Source: Typha latifolia
Lineage: Eukaryota > Streptophyta > Magnoliopsida > Poales > Typhaceae
Direction: 5' to 3'
Assembly: GCA_019914945.1 (NCBI GenBank)
Contig: CM034104.1
Coordinates: 8,062,501 to 8,126,500, forward strand
DNA length: 64,000 nt
Shown in pieces: positions 33,950-45,197 of this stretch. The notes beneath the pieces were generated by a model. The model worked only from the letters and a program-made list of their open reading frames with translations. It did no database searches and was not told the DNA's origin. How positions within the stretch are numbered: position 1 is the stretch's first letter; every line of letters starts with the position of its first letter. The position numbers and the translations under genes are program-made.

Positions 33950-34522
33950 ACCAAACTACAGAAGCTAATCATGAGGGTGTCTTGAGGACTTATAGGACGA
34001 TATCTCAGAGTTGCACATAGCTAGGATTGAGGCGAGATGTGAGGAGTTTTGTCCGTGCTTGCAAAGTCTGTCAAAGGGCTAAGGTAACCAGATTAAAGTC
34101 GGTCGGATTACTACAACCTCTTTCGATACCAGACTATATTTGGGAAGACATTTCTATAGATTTCAAAGAAGGTCTTCCGCTGGTACGTGGTTATTCCGTT
34201 ATTTTTGTGGTGGTTGCGTGTCCATCTTAAACTTGCTCAAAACTGCATGAAGCAAATTTATAATCACAGCCATCAGGAGCAGGAGTTCGACATCGGCATT
34301 TGGGTGTTCATGAGGGTACAACCATATTGACAGGTAACCTTGTGTCCGATGCGTAATCAAAAGTTAGCACATCCCTACTTTGGTCCCTTTCAGATGTTAG
34401 AGTATATCGGTCCAGTTGCATATCGATTGGAGCTGCTGGAGGGGTCGAGAGTGCATCTTGTCTTTCATGTTTCATTACTGAGGTCATTCGATCAGTTCTA
34501 CCGGAGCCATTGGTGGAGATAG
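33950..34522 (+). pseudogene. G1 integrase (internally deleted)
   Basis: 34027-34230 encodes LRRDVRSFVRACKVCQRAK (CxxC of the N-terminal zinc region), then YIWEDISIDFKEGLP with the first catalytic Asp and YSVIFVVV. The rest of the DDE core is missing. 34340-34522 resumes with HPYFGPFQMLEYIGPVAYRL and RVHLVFHVSLLR, the GPY/F C-terminal module. Inactive. Confidence 0.85.
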
Positions 34523-34683
34523 AGATCGTAGACCCAGTTCGTGTACTTGCTAGGCACCGACGACGTCATGGTACTATATTAGAGATGGAGATTCTAGTTG
34601 AGTGGCTTGGTAAGCCATCCGATGAGGCGACATGGGAGTTGGAGACAGATATCTTGGAGCGTTTCTCTAACTTTAAACCTTGA
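34523..34683 (+). pseudogene. G1 chromodomain-like C-terminus
   Basis: In a shifted frame, LARHRRRHGTILEMEILVEW, LGKPSDEATWELETD and LERFSNFKP end in TGA at 34681-34683. The EW...ATWE pattern is that of chromovirus chromodomains. It corresponds to 14520-14647 of G2. Confidence 0.8.
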
Positions 34684-34710
34684 GGGCAAGGTGGGGGAAG
34701 CGTGGTGGGC

Positions 34711-34828
34711 TGATACACCTTGTTAGAGTTTTTCTCATTGAATTAGTTATTTGTTTTTATTAAAATAAATTTCTTGTAGGTCGCGTTCAAACGCGGAAGG
34801 GGACTCGTTTGGACGCCTTTACAAATGT
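34711..34828 (+). repeat. G1 3' LTR, first part
   Basis: It starts TGATACACCTTGTTAGAG after the sequence GGTGGGGGAAGCGTGGTGGGC. It matches the LTR start at 50619. It is interrupted at 34829 by G2 copy 2 and continues at 47164. Confidence 0.85.
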
Positions 34829-35764
34829 TGATATGATTCGGACTTCAAGGATGCCGTCTCGAGAATGGATACACTTTAAGGATGTCTTTGTCTTTTGTTT
34901 TAGCGTTTAATTCTAAAAAAATAAGTTTTCTGTATGTCATATTCGAACGCGGGTGAAGTGCATTTGAACACGGTTGTGAACGCCTACATCAGCTTCGCAC
35001 ATCCAGAGAGTGTGAATTGTGCGTTCGAACGCCGCATTAACGCGCCTGCGAAGGCCTACATCATGTTCGCAAATCCAGAGAAGTGCAAAAAAATGTGCGT
35101 TCGAACGTGGTCTGCGAGAACGTACTGTTAAGTGTTATTTTTGAATTATTTGGTTTGCCTCTAAAGGTGTGGATGGCAACCATGGATTCATTATTGATTA
35201 ATTGAGTTTTTGCCCTGCCTCCTTTGTCTTCTTCTCTCCCGTTCTCGCATTCTCCGGCGACGCCGCTTCTAAACTCCCTCGATCGGCTAACCACCCTAGT
35301 CCCTTAGGGGCGGCCCTCTCCTCCCCCTTCTTCCAATCTATCCATCACTTGCCCTAATCCTTCCATCACCTATAACCCTTCCACCACCACTTACTCACCG
35401 GTGCCACCCCATTAACGCTGGTCCACCACTATCCACCATTATCTAGGATCTCGTACCTTCATCCACGGATCCTGAGACAGACCCCATGACGTTCGTCCAC
35501 TAATCAGACGATATCTCAAGATCCCTACATCTGATTCGCCTGAAACTTGATTTTGTTGTAAAGATATTTTTCGGGGCTACGAATATCAAACTCTTAGGTC
35601 CTTCTGACGGCGGCATCGTTCATGATCTATTTTAAAAGTTCTGTGTCAAATCCTATCTAGATTTAAAAATTTGAATAAATCGAGCCTTAGCCCAAAAGGG
35701 GAGATCGTATCAACATGAAAATTGGAAAAGATCGAGCCTTGGCCCAAAAGGGGAGATCGTATCA
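34829..35764 (+). repeat. G2 copy 2 5' LTR (936 bp)
   Basis: It runs TGATATGATTCGGACTTCAA to GGGGAGATCGTATCA. The last ~60 bp are duplicated (AAAAGGGGAGATCGTATCA occurs at about 35694 and 35746). It holds GTTCGAAC-type palindromes at 34940-35105. Confidence 0.9.
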
Positions 35765-35767
35765 AAC

Positions 35768-35779
35768 TGGTATCGAGCC
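35768..35779 (+). other. G2 primer binding site
   Basis: TGGTATCGAGCC three bases after the LTR end, an initiator-Met-type PBS with small changes. Confidence 0.8.
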
Positions 35780-35805
35780 ACTTGGTTCCTCGATACGCGC
35801 TTCCT

Positions 35806-37000
35806 ATGACGACAACCAGATCCACGGCTACACGACGAGATAATGCAGAAGAGATTCTCCCAATAGAGGAGGGGGAAACGGTTGTAGGGACTTCCACCCG
35901 CGGAACCGCCCGATCAAATCAGAATATGGAAGAACCTAGTGTTCAAGCCGTGTTGGGGTCTCTTTCCAAACAAATGGCCATCAACAACCAGATGATGATA
36001 GAGATGATGTGAGAATTATAGGTGACAAGGAAAGCCATGGCGAACGGGAATGCACCATCGACCCCACAATGCGAGTCCACTACCATGAACCCGCTGCCAC
36101 TGGTTCAGAATTTGCAATCACAAGAGCCGCTGCTGCCACCACCCTATGGGCAGAGACAAGCAAGGATTGTTCCACTAGGCCTAGTTGAAGGTGAACCCAT
36201 CCGACAAACTAACCACTATAGAGATCACCTTGTAGATCTAGATCCGTGGGCGAGGTAATAAGAACCTGAACCACACCGAGTAAATCAAAATCAAAGGAGG
36301 GATCATCAACCATTCATGGTGCATCCTCCTCTAGTTAGACAAGGACTTGGACATGATCTGGATAGAGACAACGGCATCCGTGGGCAAATCGTGCATCTCG
36401 AATTCCCCAAGTTCAGAGGTGGTGATCCGATCAATTGGTTGTATAGGGCAGAGCAATTCTTCACATACTAGGGTACGGTGGAGGAATATAAGGTGATGCT
36501 TGCGAGCTTCCACCTTGAAGATGCAACGCTTCATTGGTTTCGAGTAGCCAATGCTAGTGAAGCTATCGAAACTTAGGCTGACTTTTGCGCCGATATCATG
36601 CGACGATTTGGAGCGTCAGGGTATGAAGACTTCGATGCTCTCCTCTCAAAGATGGTGCAAAAGACCACGGTTGGGGCATATCAAAAAGAATTTGAGAGGA
36701 TAAGTAGTCGAAGCCAACCCCCATGGACGGATCAGCAACTTCGTAGCACCTTCATCTTCAGGCTGCAGGGAGACATTCAAGCTGACGTGAGAACTTTAAG
36801 GCCTAGAACTTTAAAGGAGGCCTTCGAAGATGTGGTGCTCATGGAAGACAAACATAAGGCCATGAAGTTACACTTGAAACATAATTGGACGACCCAAGGA
36901 AGCTGCAATCAAGCTCAACCAACCATAGCGGTAGGAAATATTACCGGCGTACCATGGACCGCTTCTGCAATGGTGCCTTCTCGAGCACCCTAGAAGCCTT
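35806..37000 (+). pseudogene. G2 gag pseudogene
   Basis: The likely start is ATG 35806 (MTTTRSTATRRDNAEE) downstream of the PBS; the open frame extends upstream into the LTR. Stops follow at 36010, 36256 and 36469. The capsid core is clear: LEFPKFRGGDPINWLYRAEQ, ATLHWFRVAN, IMRRFGASGYEDFDALLSKM, YQKEFERISSRSQPPW and STFIFRLQGDIQADV (36395-36800). Gag of Ty3/gypsy type. It is closer to G1 than to any copia Gag. Confidence 0.85.
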
Positions 37001-37008
37001 CCCAAGAT

Positions 37009-37380
37009 GTGAAGTATGAACCTAGACGTCGAGGACGAGCACTCACACCTGCTCAAGTGGAGAAACGAAGAGCCAAAAGCCTATGCTTTCGTTGTGATGA
37101 GAAGTTTGTACCCAGAAATCGCTGCGCTAAACCGATGGGATCGGTGATATTAACAGAAGGATTGGAGGATGTAGAGGATGAGTTTGCAGCTAAAGATGAA
37201 GGTGTGGCTAGACATCAAGAAGTAGCTGAGGAGCAACCCGTGGAGGACATGATAGCCGAAATCTCCCTCCACGCCTATTCAGGGACAACCGTGCCAAAGA
37301 CCTTGCAAGTGTACGGTGTAGTCAAGAATCTTGATCGACACCAGGTCCAACCACAACTTCATCAACAAGAGGCTCCTTAG
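37009..37380 (+). CDS. G2 Gag C-terminal zinc knuckle region (partial)
   Basis: YEPRRRGRALTPAQVEKRRA leads to KSLCFRCDEKFVPRNRCAKP. The knuckle should be CX2CX7HXC, but the His reads Asn here, so zinc binding is doubtful. An acidic linker and VEDMIAEISLHAYSGTTVPK follow, the start of the protease. A frameshift before ILIDT sends this frame to a stop at 37378-37380, and the protease continues from 37331 in another frame. Confidence 0.8.
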   Translation: MKYEPRRRGRALTPAQVEKRRAKSLCFRCDEKFVPRNRCAKPMGSVILTEGLEDVEDEFAAKDEGVARHQEVAEEQPVEDMIAEISLHAYSGTTVPKTLQVYGVVKNLDRHQVQPQLHQQEAP

Positions 37381-37705
37381 GAAGATTGGGCTCGAGTCAA
37401 TACCCACGAAAGGGTTCGATGTGATGATTGGAGATGGCACCACATTGCGAGCGGATTTTATTTGTGGAGGTGTGGAATTGAAGGTGCAAGGCCAAACTTT
37501 CACATTGGATCTTTATCCGTTGGCCTTGCGAGGTGCTGACATTGTCTTGGGGACCCAATGGCTTCAAAGCTTGGGACTCATAATATTTGATTTTTCAAAC
37601 CTCACACTGACATTTCGGAGGAATGGTCGAAGGGTGCTGCTGGATGGAAATCAACCGCGACTGACGTTGCAACCACCTTTGGGCCTTCCTTGTGCAAGGG
37701 ACTGA
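37331..37705 (+). CDS. G2 aspartic protease (124 codons)
   Basis: MIDTRSNHNFINKRLLRKIG opens with the active-site region. DTR stands where DTG/DSG is expected, as in G2 copy 1, so the change may be family-wide. LDLYPLALRGADIVLGTQWL and IIFDFSNLTLTF follow, the usual C-terminal half. The expected role is cutting the Gag-Pol polyprotein. The start shown is the first Met after a frameshift, not a true initiation site. Confidence 0.75.
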   Translation: MIDTRSNHNFINKRLLRKIGLESIPTKGFDVMIGDGTTLRADFICGGVELKVQGQTFTLDLYPLALRGADIVLGTQWLQSLGLIIFDFSNLTLTFRRNGRRVLLDGNQPRLTLQPPLGLPCARD

Positions 37706-37714
37706 GCTCTACTA

Positions 37715-38595
37715 TTGCAATTGGCTGTTGCTGAATCAAAACATCCACCACCAAGGGACGCTGAAATGCAAGAGCTATTGCAGGAATTCAAGGGTCTCTT
37801 CGAGGAACCTCGAGGACTGCCGCCGACCCATCGGCACGGCCATCGCATCCAGATCATTCCAAGGGCTGAAACAGCAAATGTCCGGCCCTATCGGTACCTA
37901 CATGTCCAGACGGAAGAGATCAGCAAATTGGTGGTGGAAATGCTCGAGCAAGTGATTATTCGACCGAGTAGAAGTGCCTACTCGTCACTAGTCTGCTGGT
38001 TCGGAAGAAAGACAAGAGTTGGCGATTTTGCGTCAACTACTAAGCCTTGAATGCGATCACCGTCATAGACCGGTATCCAATACTGGTGATCGAGGAGTTG
38101 CTAGATGAACTCACAGGGTCAGCTTACTTCAGCAAACTTGACTTAAGAGCGGGGTACCATCAAATCTGCATCGACCCAGAAGATGTGCATAAAACGGCGT
38201 TCCGAACTCACAATGGCCACTATGAGTTCCGAATCATGCCGTTTGGGCTCACCAATGCACCGACCACCTTCCAAGGACTGCTGAATGACCTTTTCTGCCC
38301 GCTCTTACGTCGATACGTGCTCGTCTTCTTTGACGATATTTTAGTGTATAGCAGGAATTGGAGCGAGCACTTGCGGCATGTGCGTGAGGTGTTGATCTTG
38401 CGACAAAACCAATTAAAAGTCAAGATGAGCAAGTGCCTTTGGGGAGAGCCACGAGTGGAGTACTTGGGACATATCATCTCAGCGAGAGGAGTGGAAGCTT
38501 ATGCAAGCAAGATAAAGAATATGGTGAACTGGCCGATTCCCACTAATCAGCGAGAATTGAGGGGATTCCTTAGGTTGACTAGGTACTACCGGTGA
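37715..38595 (+). pseudogene. G2 reverse transcriptase (one frameshift)
   Basis: 37715-38050 has FKGLFEEPRGLPPTHRHGHR, ANVRPYRYLHVQTEEISKLV and RPSRSAYSS, then loses frame in LLVRKKD. 38047-38595 is open with [70 protein letters not shown] and [15 protein letters not shown]. All three catalytic Asp (LDL and FFDD) are present in this second segment. It ends at TGA in RYYR*F, one substitution from the family sequence. This is the best RT palm of the gypsy families here. Confidence 0.85.
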
Positions 38596-39109
38596 TTCGT
38601 TGCCAACTATGGCAAGAATGCTGCCCCGCTGACCTCCTTAATCAGAAAAGGAGGGTTTCAATTGACGAGCAAGGCGACAGAGGCCTTCAAAGCATTGAAG
38701 ACAGTCATGTCTACCGCACTAGTTATAGCACTATCGGATTTCAGCAAGCCCTTTGTGGTGGAATGCGATGCTTTGGGTGAGGGCATTGGTGCAGTATTGA
38801 TGCAAGAGGGGCAGACCCGTGGCATATATGAGCAAGGCATTGTCAAACCGGTCGCGACAGCAATCCACCTATGAGCGCGAAATGCTAGCAATTCCACACG
38901 CCGTCACCAAATGGTGACCCTACTTGATTGGCCAACGGTTTACTATCCGCATGGACCAATGTAGCTTACCCTACTTCATGGAGCAACGTGTGTACACCCT
39001 AACAGAGCAACGTGTGTACACCCTAACAGAGCAACGGTGGGTCATGAAACTCCTTGGGTATGACTATGAACTAGTCTACAAAAAGGGGATCGAGAACTGA
39101 GCGGCCGAT
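38596..39109 (+). pseudogene. G2 RNase H (broken)
   Basis: SKATEAFKALKTVM and PFVVECDALGEGIGAVLMQE (38755-38810) carry the first catalytic Asp. Frameshifts and stops follow: STYEREMLAI survives near 38865, then EQRVYTLTEQR, and GYDYELVYKKG before TGA at 39098. A 24-bp direct duplication starting GAGCAACGTGTGTACACCC lies at about 38981-39028. The frame runs to AAD, where the insertion at 39110 splits AADALSRQPD. Confidence 0.8.
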
Positions 39110-40088
39110 TGATATGATCACGCCTCTGGCTATGGAGCTATGATACCAGCTTGATACGATCACGCCTTTTTGGTAAATGGTCGATCTCTTCCAATTCTTG
39201 ATCTGGACTAGATCTGGCACGGAACTTTGAAATAAGATCCCAAAATATTCCGCCGTTGGATCGATGTGAAATTTTGATATGTTGTCGCTCTAGAAAAGAA
39301 CTTTCCAAAAAATCAAGTTTCAGGCGAATCGGAGTTGTGGATCTCGAGATAACGTCCGATTAGTGGACGAACATCAGGATGCTCTGTTTTGGATTCGTGG
39401 ATGGAGGCACGAGATCCTAGGTAATGATGGTTGGTGGAGGACCGGCGTTACTGTGGTGGCACCGGTGAAAAGTGATGGTGGAAGGGTTGTGGTTGATGGA
39501 AGGATTAGGGCAATGTGGGATAGATTGGACGAAGGGGGAGAAGAGGGCCACCCCTAAGGGACTAGGGTGATTAGCCGGACGAGGGAGGTTAGAAGCGGCG
39601 ACGCCGGGGATTGAGAGAATGGGAGCGAAGAAGACGAAGGAGGCAAGGCAAAACTCAATCTCAATAATCAATAATAATTTTGGTTGCCTACCACATCCTT
39701 TTATAGGCTAACCAACATCTCAAATTAACCCTAAAAACATAATTTTCGTCGATCGCGTTCGAACTCGCTCGACCGCGTTCGAACGCACCGAGTTCACTCT
39801 TCTGGATTTGCGAACGCGATGCAGGCGTTCGAACGCGCGATCGAACGCGCTTGTTGGTATTTGCGAACGCGATACAGGCATTCACAGTGCGTTCGAACGC
39901 ACAGTACATTCTCTTCACCACGTTCACAACCCCGTTCACAAACCGCGTTCGAACTCACTCCACCCGCGTTCGAACGCGACTTACAGAAAACTTATTTTAA
40001 TGGAAATTAAACACTAAAACATGAAATAAAAACACTCCTAAAGTGAATCCATGCTCGAGACGACGTTGGTGAAGTCCGAATCATATCA
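39110..40088 (-). mobile_element. Collapsed gypsy insertion: LTR, PBS and LTR stub
   Basis: Exact 5-bp duplications CCGAT flank it (39105-39109 and 40089-40093), and removing it restores the G2 frame AADALSRQPD. On the minus strand it consists of a full 937-bp LTR (40088 down to 39152), the PBS TGGTATCATAGC (39148-39137) and a short piece ending GGCGTGATCATATCA, the last bases of a second LTR. The whole internal region is lost. It is related to G2 and to the solo LTR at 27076. Confidence 0.85.
39137..39148 (-). other. Primer binding site of the collapsed insertion
   Basis: The minus strand reads TGGTATCATAGC, three bases from the LTR end at 39152. Confidence 0.85.
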
Positions 40089-40093
40089 CCGAT

Positions 40094-40248
40094 GCTCTTT
40101 CGCGCCAACCGGACACATGTGAGCTCGCCTTTTTTTCAGCACCAACCTTTCCTCTATTTTTATATATGTGGAAAATCAATGATGAGGATCAAATCATGGA
40201 GGAGCTTGAGTCAGAGTTCAAGGATCGCTTCCCTAATTTCAAACCTTG
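40094..40248 (+). pseudogene. G2 remnant: end of RNase H joined to chromodomain tail
   Basis: ALSRQPDTCELAFFSAPTFP runs into LYMWKINDEDQIMEELESEF and DRFPNFKP with TGA at 40246-40248. Integrase is missing between these parts. The reading frame is kept across the deletion. Confidence 0.75.
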
Positions 40249-40276
40249 AGGACAAGGTTGCGGAAGCATGGTGGAT

Positions 40277-41132
40277 TGATATGATTCAGACTTCACCGAT
40301 GTCGTCTCGAGCATTGATACACTTTAGAGATGTCTTTATCTTTTTTTTTAGTGTTTAATTCTTAAAAAAATAAGTTTTTCGTATGTCGCGTTCGAACACG
40401 GGTCGAGTGCGTTCGAACGCAGTTGTGAACGCCTAAATCAACTTCGCACATCCAGAGAGTTCAAATTGTGCATTCGAACACGCCTGCAAATGCCTACATC
40501 GCATTCGCAAATCCAGATAAGTGCAAAAAAATGTGTGTTCGAACGCGATCGGGCGCGTTCGAACGCAGTCAGTGAGAATGTATTATTTAGGGTTATTTTT
40601 GAATTGTTTGGTTAGCCTCTAAAGGTGTGGATGGCAACCATGGATTAATTATTGATTAATTGAGTTTTTGCCCTACCTCCTTTGTTTTCTTCTTTCCCGT
40701 TCTCGCATTCTCCGGCGACGCCGCTTCTAAACTCCCTCGACCGGCCAATCACCCTAGTCCCTTAGGGGCGGCCTTCTCCTCTCTATTCTTCCAATCTATC
40801 CAACACTTGCCCTAACCCTTCCATCACCCATAACCCTTCCACCACCACTTACTCATCGGTGCCACACCATTAACGCCAGTCCACCACTATCCACCATCAT
40901 CTATGATCTCGTGCCTTCATCCACGGATCCTAAGACAGACCCCCTGATGTTTGTCCATTAATCGAACGATATCTCGAGATCCCTATATTCAATTCGCCTG
41001 AAACTTGATTTGTTGGACAGCTCTTTTCCGGGACTACGACATCAAAATCTCATGTCCATTCGACAGCAGTATCATTTGGGATCTATTTTCAAAGTTCTAT
41101 GTTAGATCCTGTCTAGATTTGAAAATCAAAAT
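40277..41132 (+). repeat. G2 copy 2 3' LTR, first part
   Basis: TGATATGATTCAGACTTCAC to the S4 insertion point; the last five bases AAAAT are the target duplication. It continues 47076-47163 and together is ~944 bp, close to the 936-bp 5' LTR. It contains the module GCGTTCGAACGC + TTGTGAACGC at 40409-40432. Confidence 0.9.
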
Positions 41133-42107
41133 TGAAAAACCCCTAGACACAAGTATGTATCTAAATACTAGGCAATGATATCACTCGTTCGCTTAAGTAA
41201 AAGTCCGTAGAAATAATAAGAACGAAAGCAGATATGAACACCAAGATTTTAACGTGGAAAACCCAAACGGAAAAAAACCCAATCACTAGAATAGTAGCAA
41301 TTACAAGACTAACTCACAAAACAACCCGTCGATCCAAACGACTTTGTTCCTCTCAGTCTTGATCGCTAGAACCCACGATTTACTGCTTCTTGTGATTGAA
41401 GTCCAATCTCAGTAGCCCTCGAGATTGATCTTTCGTCTAGATAGCCCTTAAGGTGAAAGATTAAATTCTTGTAGATGAGTGGAACCTTGTTAGTTGAAGA
41501 ACCAATATAGTCTCAAGAAGTCTCCTTCAATAATGCTTCTTCAACCACCCTAGAGATAGGGTTTCACAATCCTTATATATGATCTCCAAGATAGAGCCAA
41601 ATCCAAGTCTTATCCGTACTCACAAATCCAAGTCTTATCCGTACTCACGAAAGTCCAATTTTATCAAACTTCGTTGGTGCGTTCGAACGTGGCCCGGGTG
41701 CGTTCGAACGGCATGACTTGAACTTAGGTGCGTTCGAACGGGCCCGAGTGCGTTCGAACGCGACAACTTGAATTCTTCAGGTTGCGGTCGAACGCGTTTG
41801 TGAATGCAGCTCTCGGTCTGTGTGAACGCAGTACTCGTGTTCGAACGCGTTTGTGAATGCGGCTCTCTGTCTGTGTGAACGCAGTACCCGCGTTCGAACG
41901 CGTTTGTGAACGTGGCTCTCTATCTGTGTGAACGCAGTACCCGCATTCAAACACGTTTGTGAACGCGGTGTGAACTCGACGGCTTTTCTCCAATAATCTT
42001 GCAATTCTTCAAACCAGAGATATTCTAGACTTGTGTAAAGCTCATATACATGAAAAAATACACTTAGAATATTTTGTACACAATTGCCAACAAATAAAAA
42101 CCTAACA
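41133..42107 (-). repeat. S4 3' LTR (975 bp), four array units
   Basis: TG at 41133 and CCTAACA ending at 42107 on the plus strand. The GTTTGTGAA points of the 53-bp array are at about 41796, 41849, 41902 and 41955. AATCCAAGTCTTATCCGTAC is duplicated near 41604-41645. Confidence 0.95.
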
Positions 42108-43874
42108 ATCTTCCCCTTTGGCAATTTGTGACAAAACACCTAGGTTACAAGTTATTACAAAGACTTCAAATTGAGCAATCAACAAGTCTAGAATATCTTG
42201 CACGTCAATCCTTGCAAATAAACATATACCAATCCAAGATCAAGTGAAAATAACTTGAAATGGATAAACAATCCAACCACAAGTTATCAATGGAGCATAA
42301 GTTCAAAAGTACTTAAACAGACAAAGTTCACAATTTCTCCAAGCAAAGTTATAAGCAAGATTAGAAAGACAGAAAGACTCTAATAAACTCCCCCTATTGC
42401 CATGCTCCCCCTACACACGTAAACTCTAAAACTTTAAACTCGCACCACACACGACACACTAGACACTCTCCCCCTTTTTGACACAAATGCCAAAGACTAG
42501 GAACTCGGAGGGAACTGACGATGAAGAAACCATGAAGGCCCTAAATGAAACCCATCTTTCATTTGAAAACGCTAAGATATCACATTCAATCGCACAAAAA
42601 ACATCAAAATATTAACTTTAACGTGATCAAAACTTGAAACCGCACGAAATCAATCAAGATCAAGAGACTTAATTGAATAAAAAATAAGAAAATTGATGAA
42701 TGATCATACCTCGCAAAAAGTGAAGAAAATCATGAAGTTTTGGCCAAAAGACTTTAAAAGGGTTTGAAGTGAAAATTTTGATGAAAAACATGAAGATCTT
42801 GAGGATTTGGATTTTTTTTTTAAATTTAAACTAAAACAAATCAAAATTCTTTTTGGAGATGCACTTCTAGAAAATTCAAAATAGATTCAAGACATAGAAT
42901 ATGACAATCAAATGAAATAAGTCATACACAAATCAATCAAATCATCAAGAGCATATTATAATCAATTCTAATGCATCACTCAAAATTAAATTAATCTTGA
43001 TTGATCATAACGATATGCATATGCAAGATGAGCATAGATAACATGAACCAATTTTCTTAAACAAACTTTCCTATATAAACAATGATGCAACACAGTAGTC
43101 AAACCGACTTAGTATTGAAATTTTGCACTTTTCGACTTATTCTCCATAACATAACAGGAATTTTTCTGTATTTTTTTTTTAAAAAATAGGTGCAATGATG
43201 GCTTTCACACATGAGTAGGTAGCCATTTTCTTGTAATACAAATCAAACAAAGTGCAAGAAGAAATTCACATATATTTTTTTGAATTTGCATATAATGTAC
43301 TGAGTCAAACTAGCTAGACGACTTTCACACTAATTCATTGTAACCCTTTTCATTGATCTTTTATGAACATATTTTTTATGACTAAAATGAGGTCAAACTG
43401 TGCAAATCAAAGTTAATAGTGAGCTATTAAAAAAAAATATTCATGATATCATGCTCACACAAGAATACACATACGTTATGAGTGCATTAAAATTTTTATT
43501 ATTATAGAAGTCGAGGGAGTGACAAAATCAAAATTGAAACAATATACTACAAGATGACAAAATTGACTATAATAACTCATAATCAAGAGAAAAATCATAT
43601 TTTTATGTCAAGAGTATATTATTGAATCTAGGAGTGCATCAATTTTTTTTTTAGCAAAAACTCTCGACAAATCTGAAACTAAAACCAAAGAAAATTTCAG
43701 AGTAAAATAAAACCTAAAAAAATGAAACGAAATAATAAGAAACTCGCAAGCTAAAACACAAATCAATCCAAAGCACAAATCCTAAAAAAGTACGAATATA
43801 CTGAAATCTCTGTAAATCCAAAGATTTTGTAAACAAATCACCCAACTATTTCTCCGTCTCAACATGTTCTAGTG
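42108..43874 (-). other. S4 3' region: polypurine tracts, ORF2 scar and UTR
   Basis: The tract at 42110-42118 abuts the LTR; further tracts (plus-strand CTCCCCCTA types) lie at about 42388-42412 and 42467-42478. At about 42535 the ORF2 3' end is joined to sequence upstream of its start (compare 61861-61920 and 63020-63053 of S5), so ORF2 is deleted. The GTTCGAAC trio present before ORF2 in S5 is absent here. The rest is UTR like 60488-61440. Confidence 0.8.
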
Positions 43875-44267
43875 CTATTGTTTTGTCTTATTACATTTCA
43901 GATTATGTGAAGTTCTAACAACATAGCAATTATCAGATGTTCTAGATCCAAAACATATAACATTACCATCATGATCTAGAATAGTACAATCATTTTTAGA
44001 GAATTTTACCTCATAACCTTCATCACAAAATTGAATGATGCTTAATAAATTTGCTTTCAAGCCATTAACATAAAGAACATTTTCGAGACTAGGAATACCT
44101 GGAGTACTTAGCTTTCCTTTACCTATTACCTTGGATGAGTTACCATCTTCAAATGTCACAACTCCCCCTTCATATTCTTCGAGATTAGAAAATAAGGATT
44201 TGTCGCCTAACATATGTCTTGAACAGCCACTTTCTAAATACCACAAGTCAGAATTTAAAGCTTTCAA
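43875..44267 (-). pseudogene. S4 protease segment joined to 3' tail
   Basis: SDLWYLESGCSRHMLGDKSL carries the protease site, with ESG in place of DSG. The block GGVVTFEDGNSSKVIGKGK to SDNCYVVRTSHNLKCN follows. Then KTKQ and a stop appear where the sequence jumps to the C-terminal RNase H coding region in another frame. Catalytic Asp is lost. It is preceded by a TGA at the W of IWVKKSD (near 44310). Confidence 0.85.
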
Positions 44268-44309
44268 GGCAGTATGTACATCATAACATTTTAAATCACT
44301 TTTCTTGAC

Positions 44310-44855
44310 TCATATGGCCTTTGTTTTCATCCCATAAATAAAAGCACTTCTAGGTTTTTGCAAAAATTTGCAATGAGGTCGAATATGCCCTAGAATGCCG
44401 CAATGATAGCATGTCGGAACAAATATTTTTCTACTCACCTTTTGTCGAGAAGTGTGACTAGAGTTTACCTTTGGTACCGTCGAAGTTTCACTAGTTTGTA
44501 GATTCAACTTCAGTTTAGAAGCATTCATCCATGATTGCTTTGTAAATGTGGTTGATGGCTTCAGGTATTCTTCCTTTTGTATACCTGCAGAAACAAAGAC
44601 AGTTTTGTTATTATTTGAATTACTAGTGTATCCAACACCATACCTGTCTTTTCCAGAGATCTAAGCTTTTAGAATCTCATCAAGTTTGTTCTTCCCTTTT
44701 AGAAATGTCACTTCCTTATTCAATCGCTCTAGTTCAATTTCATTAGCCTTCATTTTATTTTTCGCATTGTCAAGTTGTTCAGAAAGGTCTTTGACACGTT
44801 CAAGTTCCAATTTGTACTTCTCAAATTGAATTCTTTCAGATTCGATTACCTTGAG
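44310..44855 (-). pseudogene. S4 Gag-Pol linker with second zinc knuckle
   Basis: 44310-44528 has LKLNLQTSETSTVPKV and CYHCGILGHIRPHC (CX2CX4HX4C). Upstream, to 44855, the helical linker KLELERVKDLSEQLDN and EIELERLNKEVTFLKG is readable with stops, including a TAG near 44664. The second knuckle lies far from the first, as in S5. Confidence 0.8.
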
Positions 44856-45197
44856 TCATTGAAGTAATCTAAGATTGCTTTTCTTGAGTTTAAACGACTC
44901 CAGGTACAAGTCATTATATGCCTTTTGAATTTTAGATTCATCTTCCTCAGCTGGTAACATATCAAAATCATATGTACTATCAGTATCAACAATAGAGTCA
45001 GTATTAAGTACAGAAGAGGTAAAAGCTACAAAGTTTCCTTCGTCTTTTTCAGAATCAACATTAGATTCATCTGAGTCATCCCAAGTAACTTTCATAGCTT
45101 TGCCCTTCCTCTTAAGATGATTCGGGCATTTTTGTGCGATGTGTCCAAAACCAGAACATTCAAAACATTGAACTTTATTCTCAGAACTCTTATTTTT
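44856..45197 (-). pseudogene. S4 acidic linker and first zinc knuckle
   Basis: [20 protein letters not shown] and [20 protein letters not shown] to LRLLQ, then TGA. At 45110-45180 CFECSGFGHIAQKCP is readable, preceded by a TAG at the site where S2 also has one, so the two minus-strand copies share that stop. Confidence 0.8.

Larger units (their letters stand above)
26375..34710 (+). mobile_element. G1 main copy: chromovirus-like Ty3/gypsy, nested and decayed
   Basis: It runs from a truncated 5' LTR (26375-26627), PBS, gag, knuckle, protease, RT, RNase H, integrase and chromodomain to a 3' LTR starting at 34711. Inserted into it are a solo LTR (27076-28189), a G2 LTR scrap with T4 (about 31316-33945) and, in the 3' LTR, the whole of G2 copy 2. 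Every coding module carries stops or frameshifts. Confidence 0.85.
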
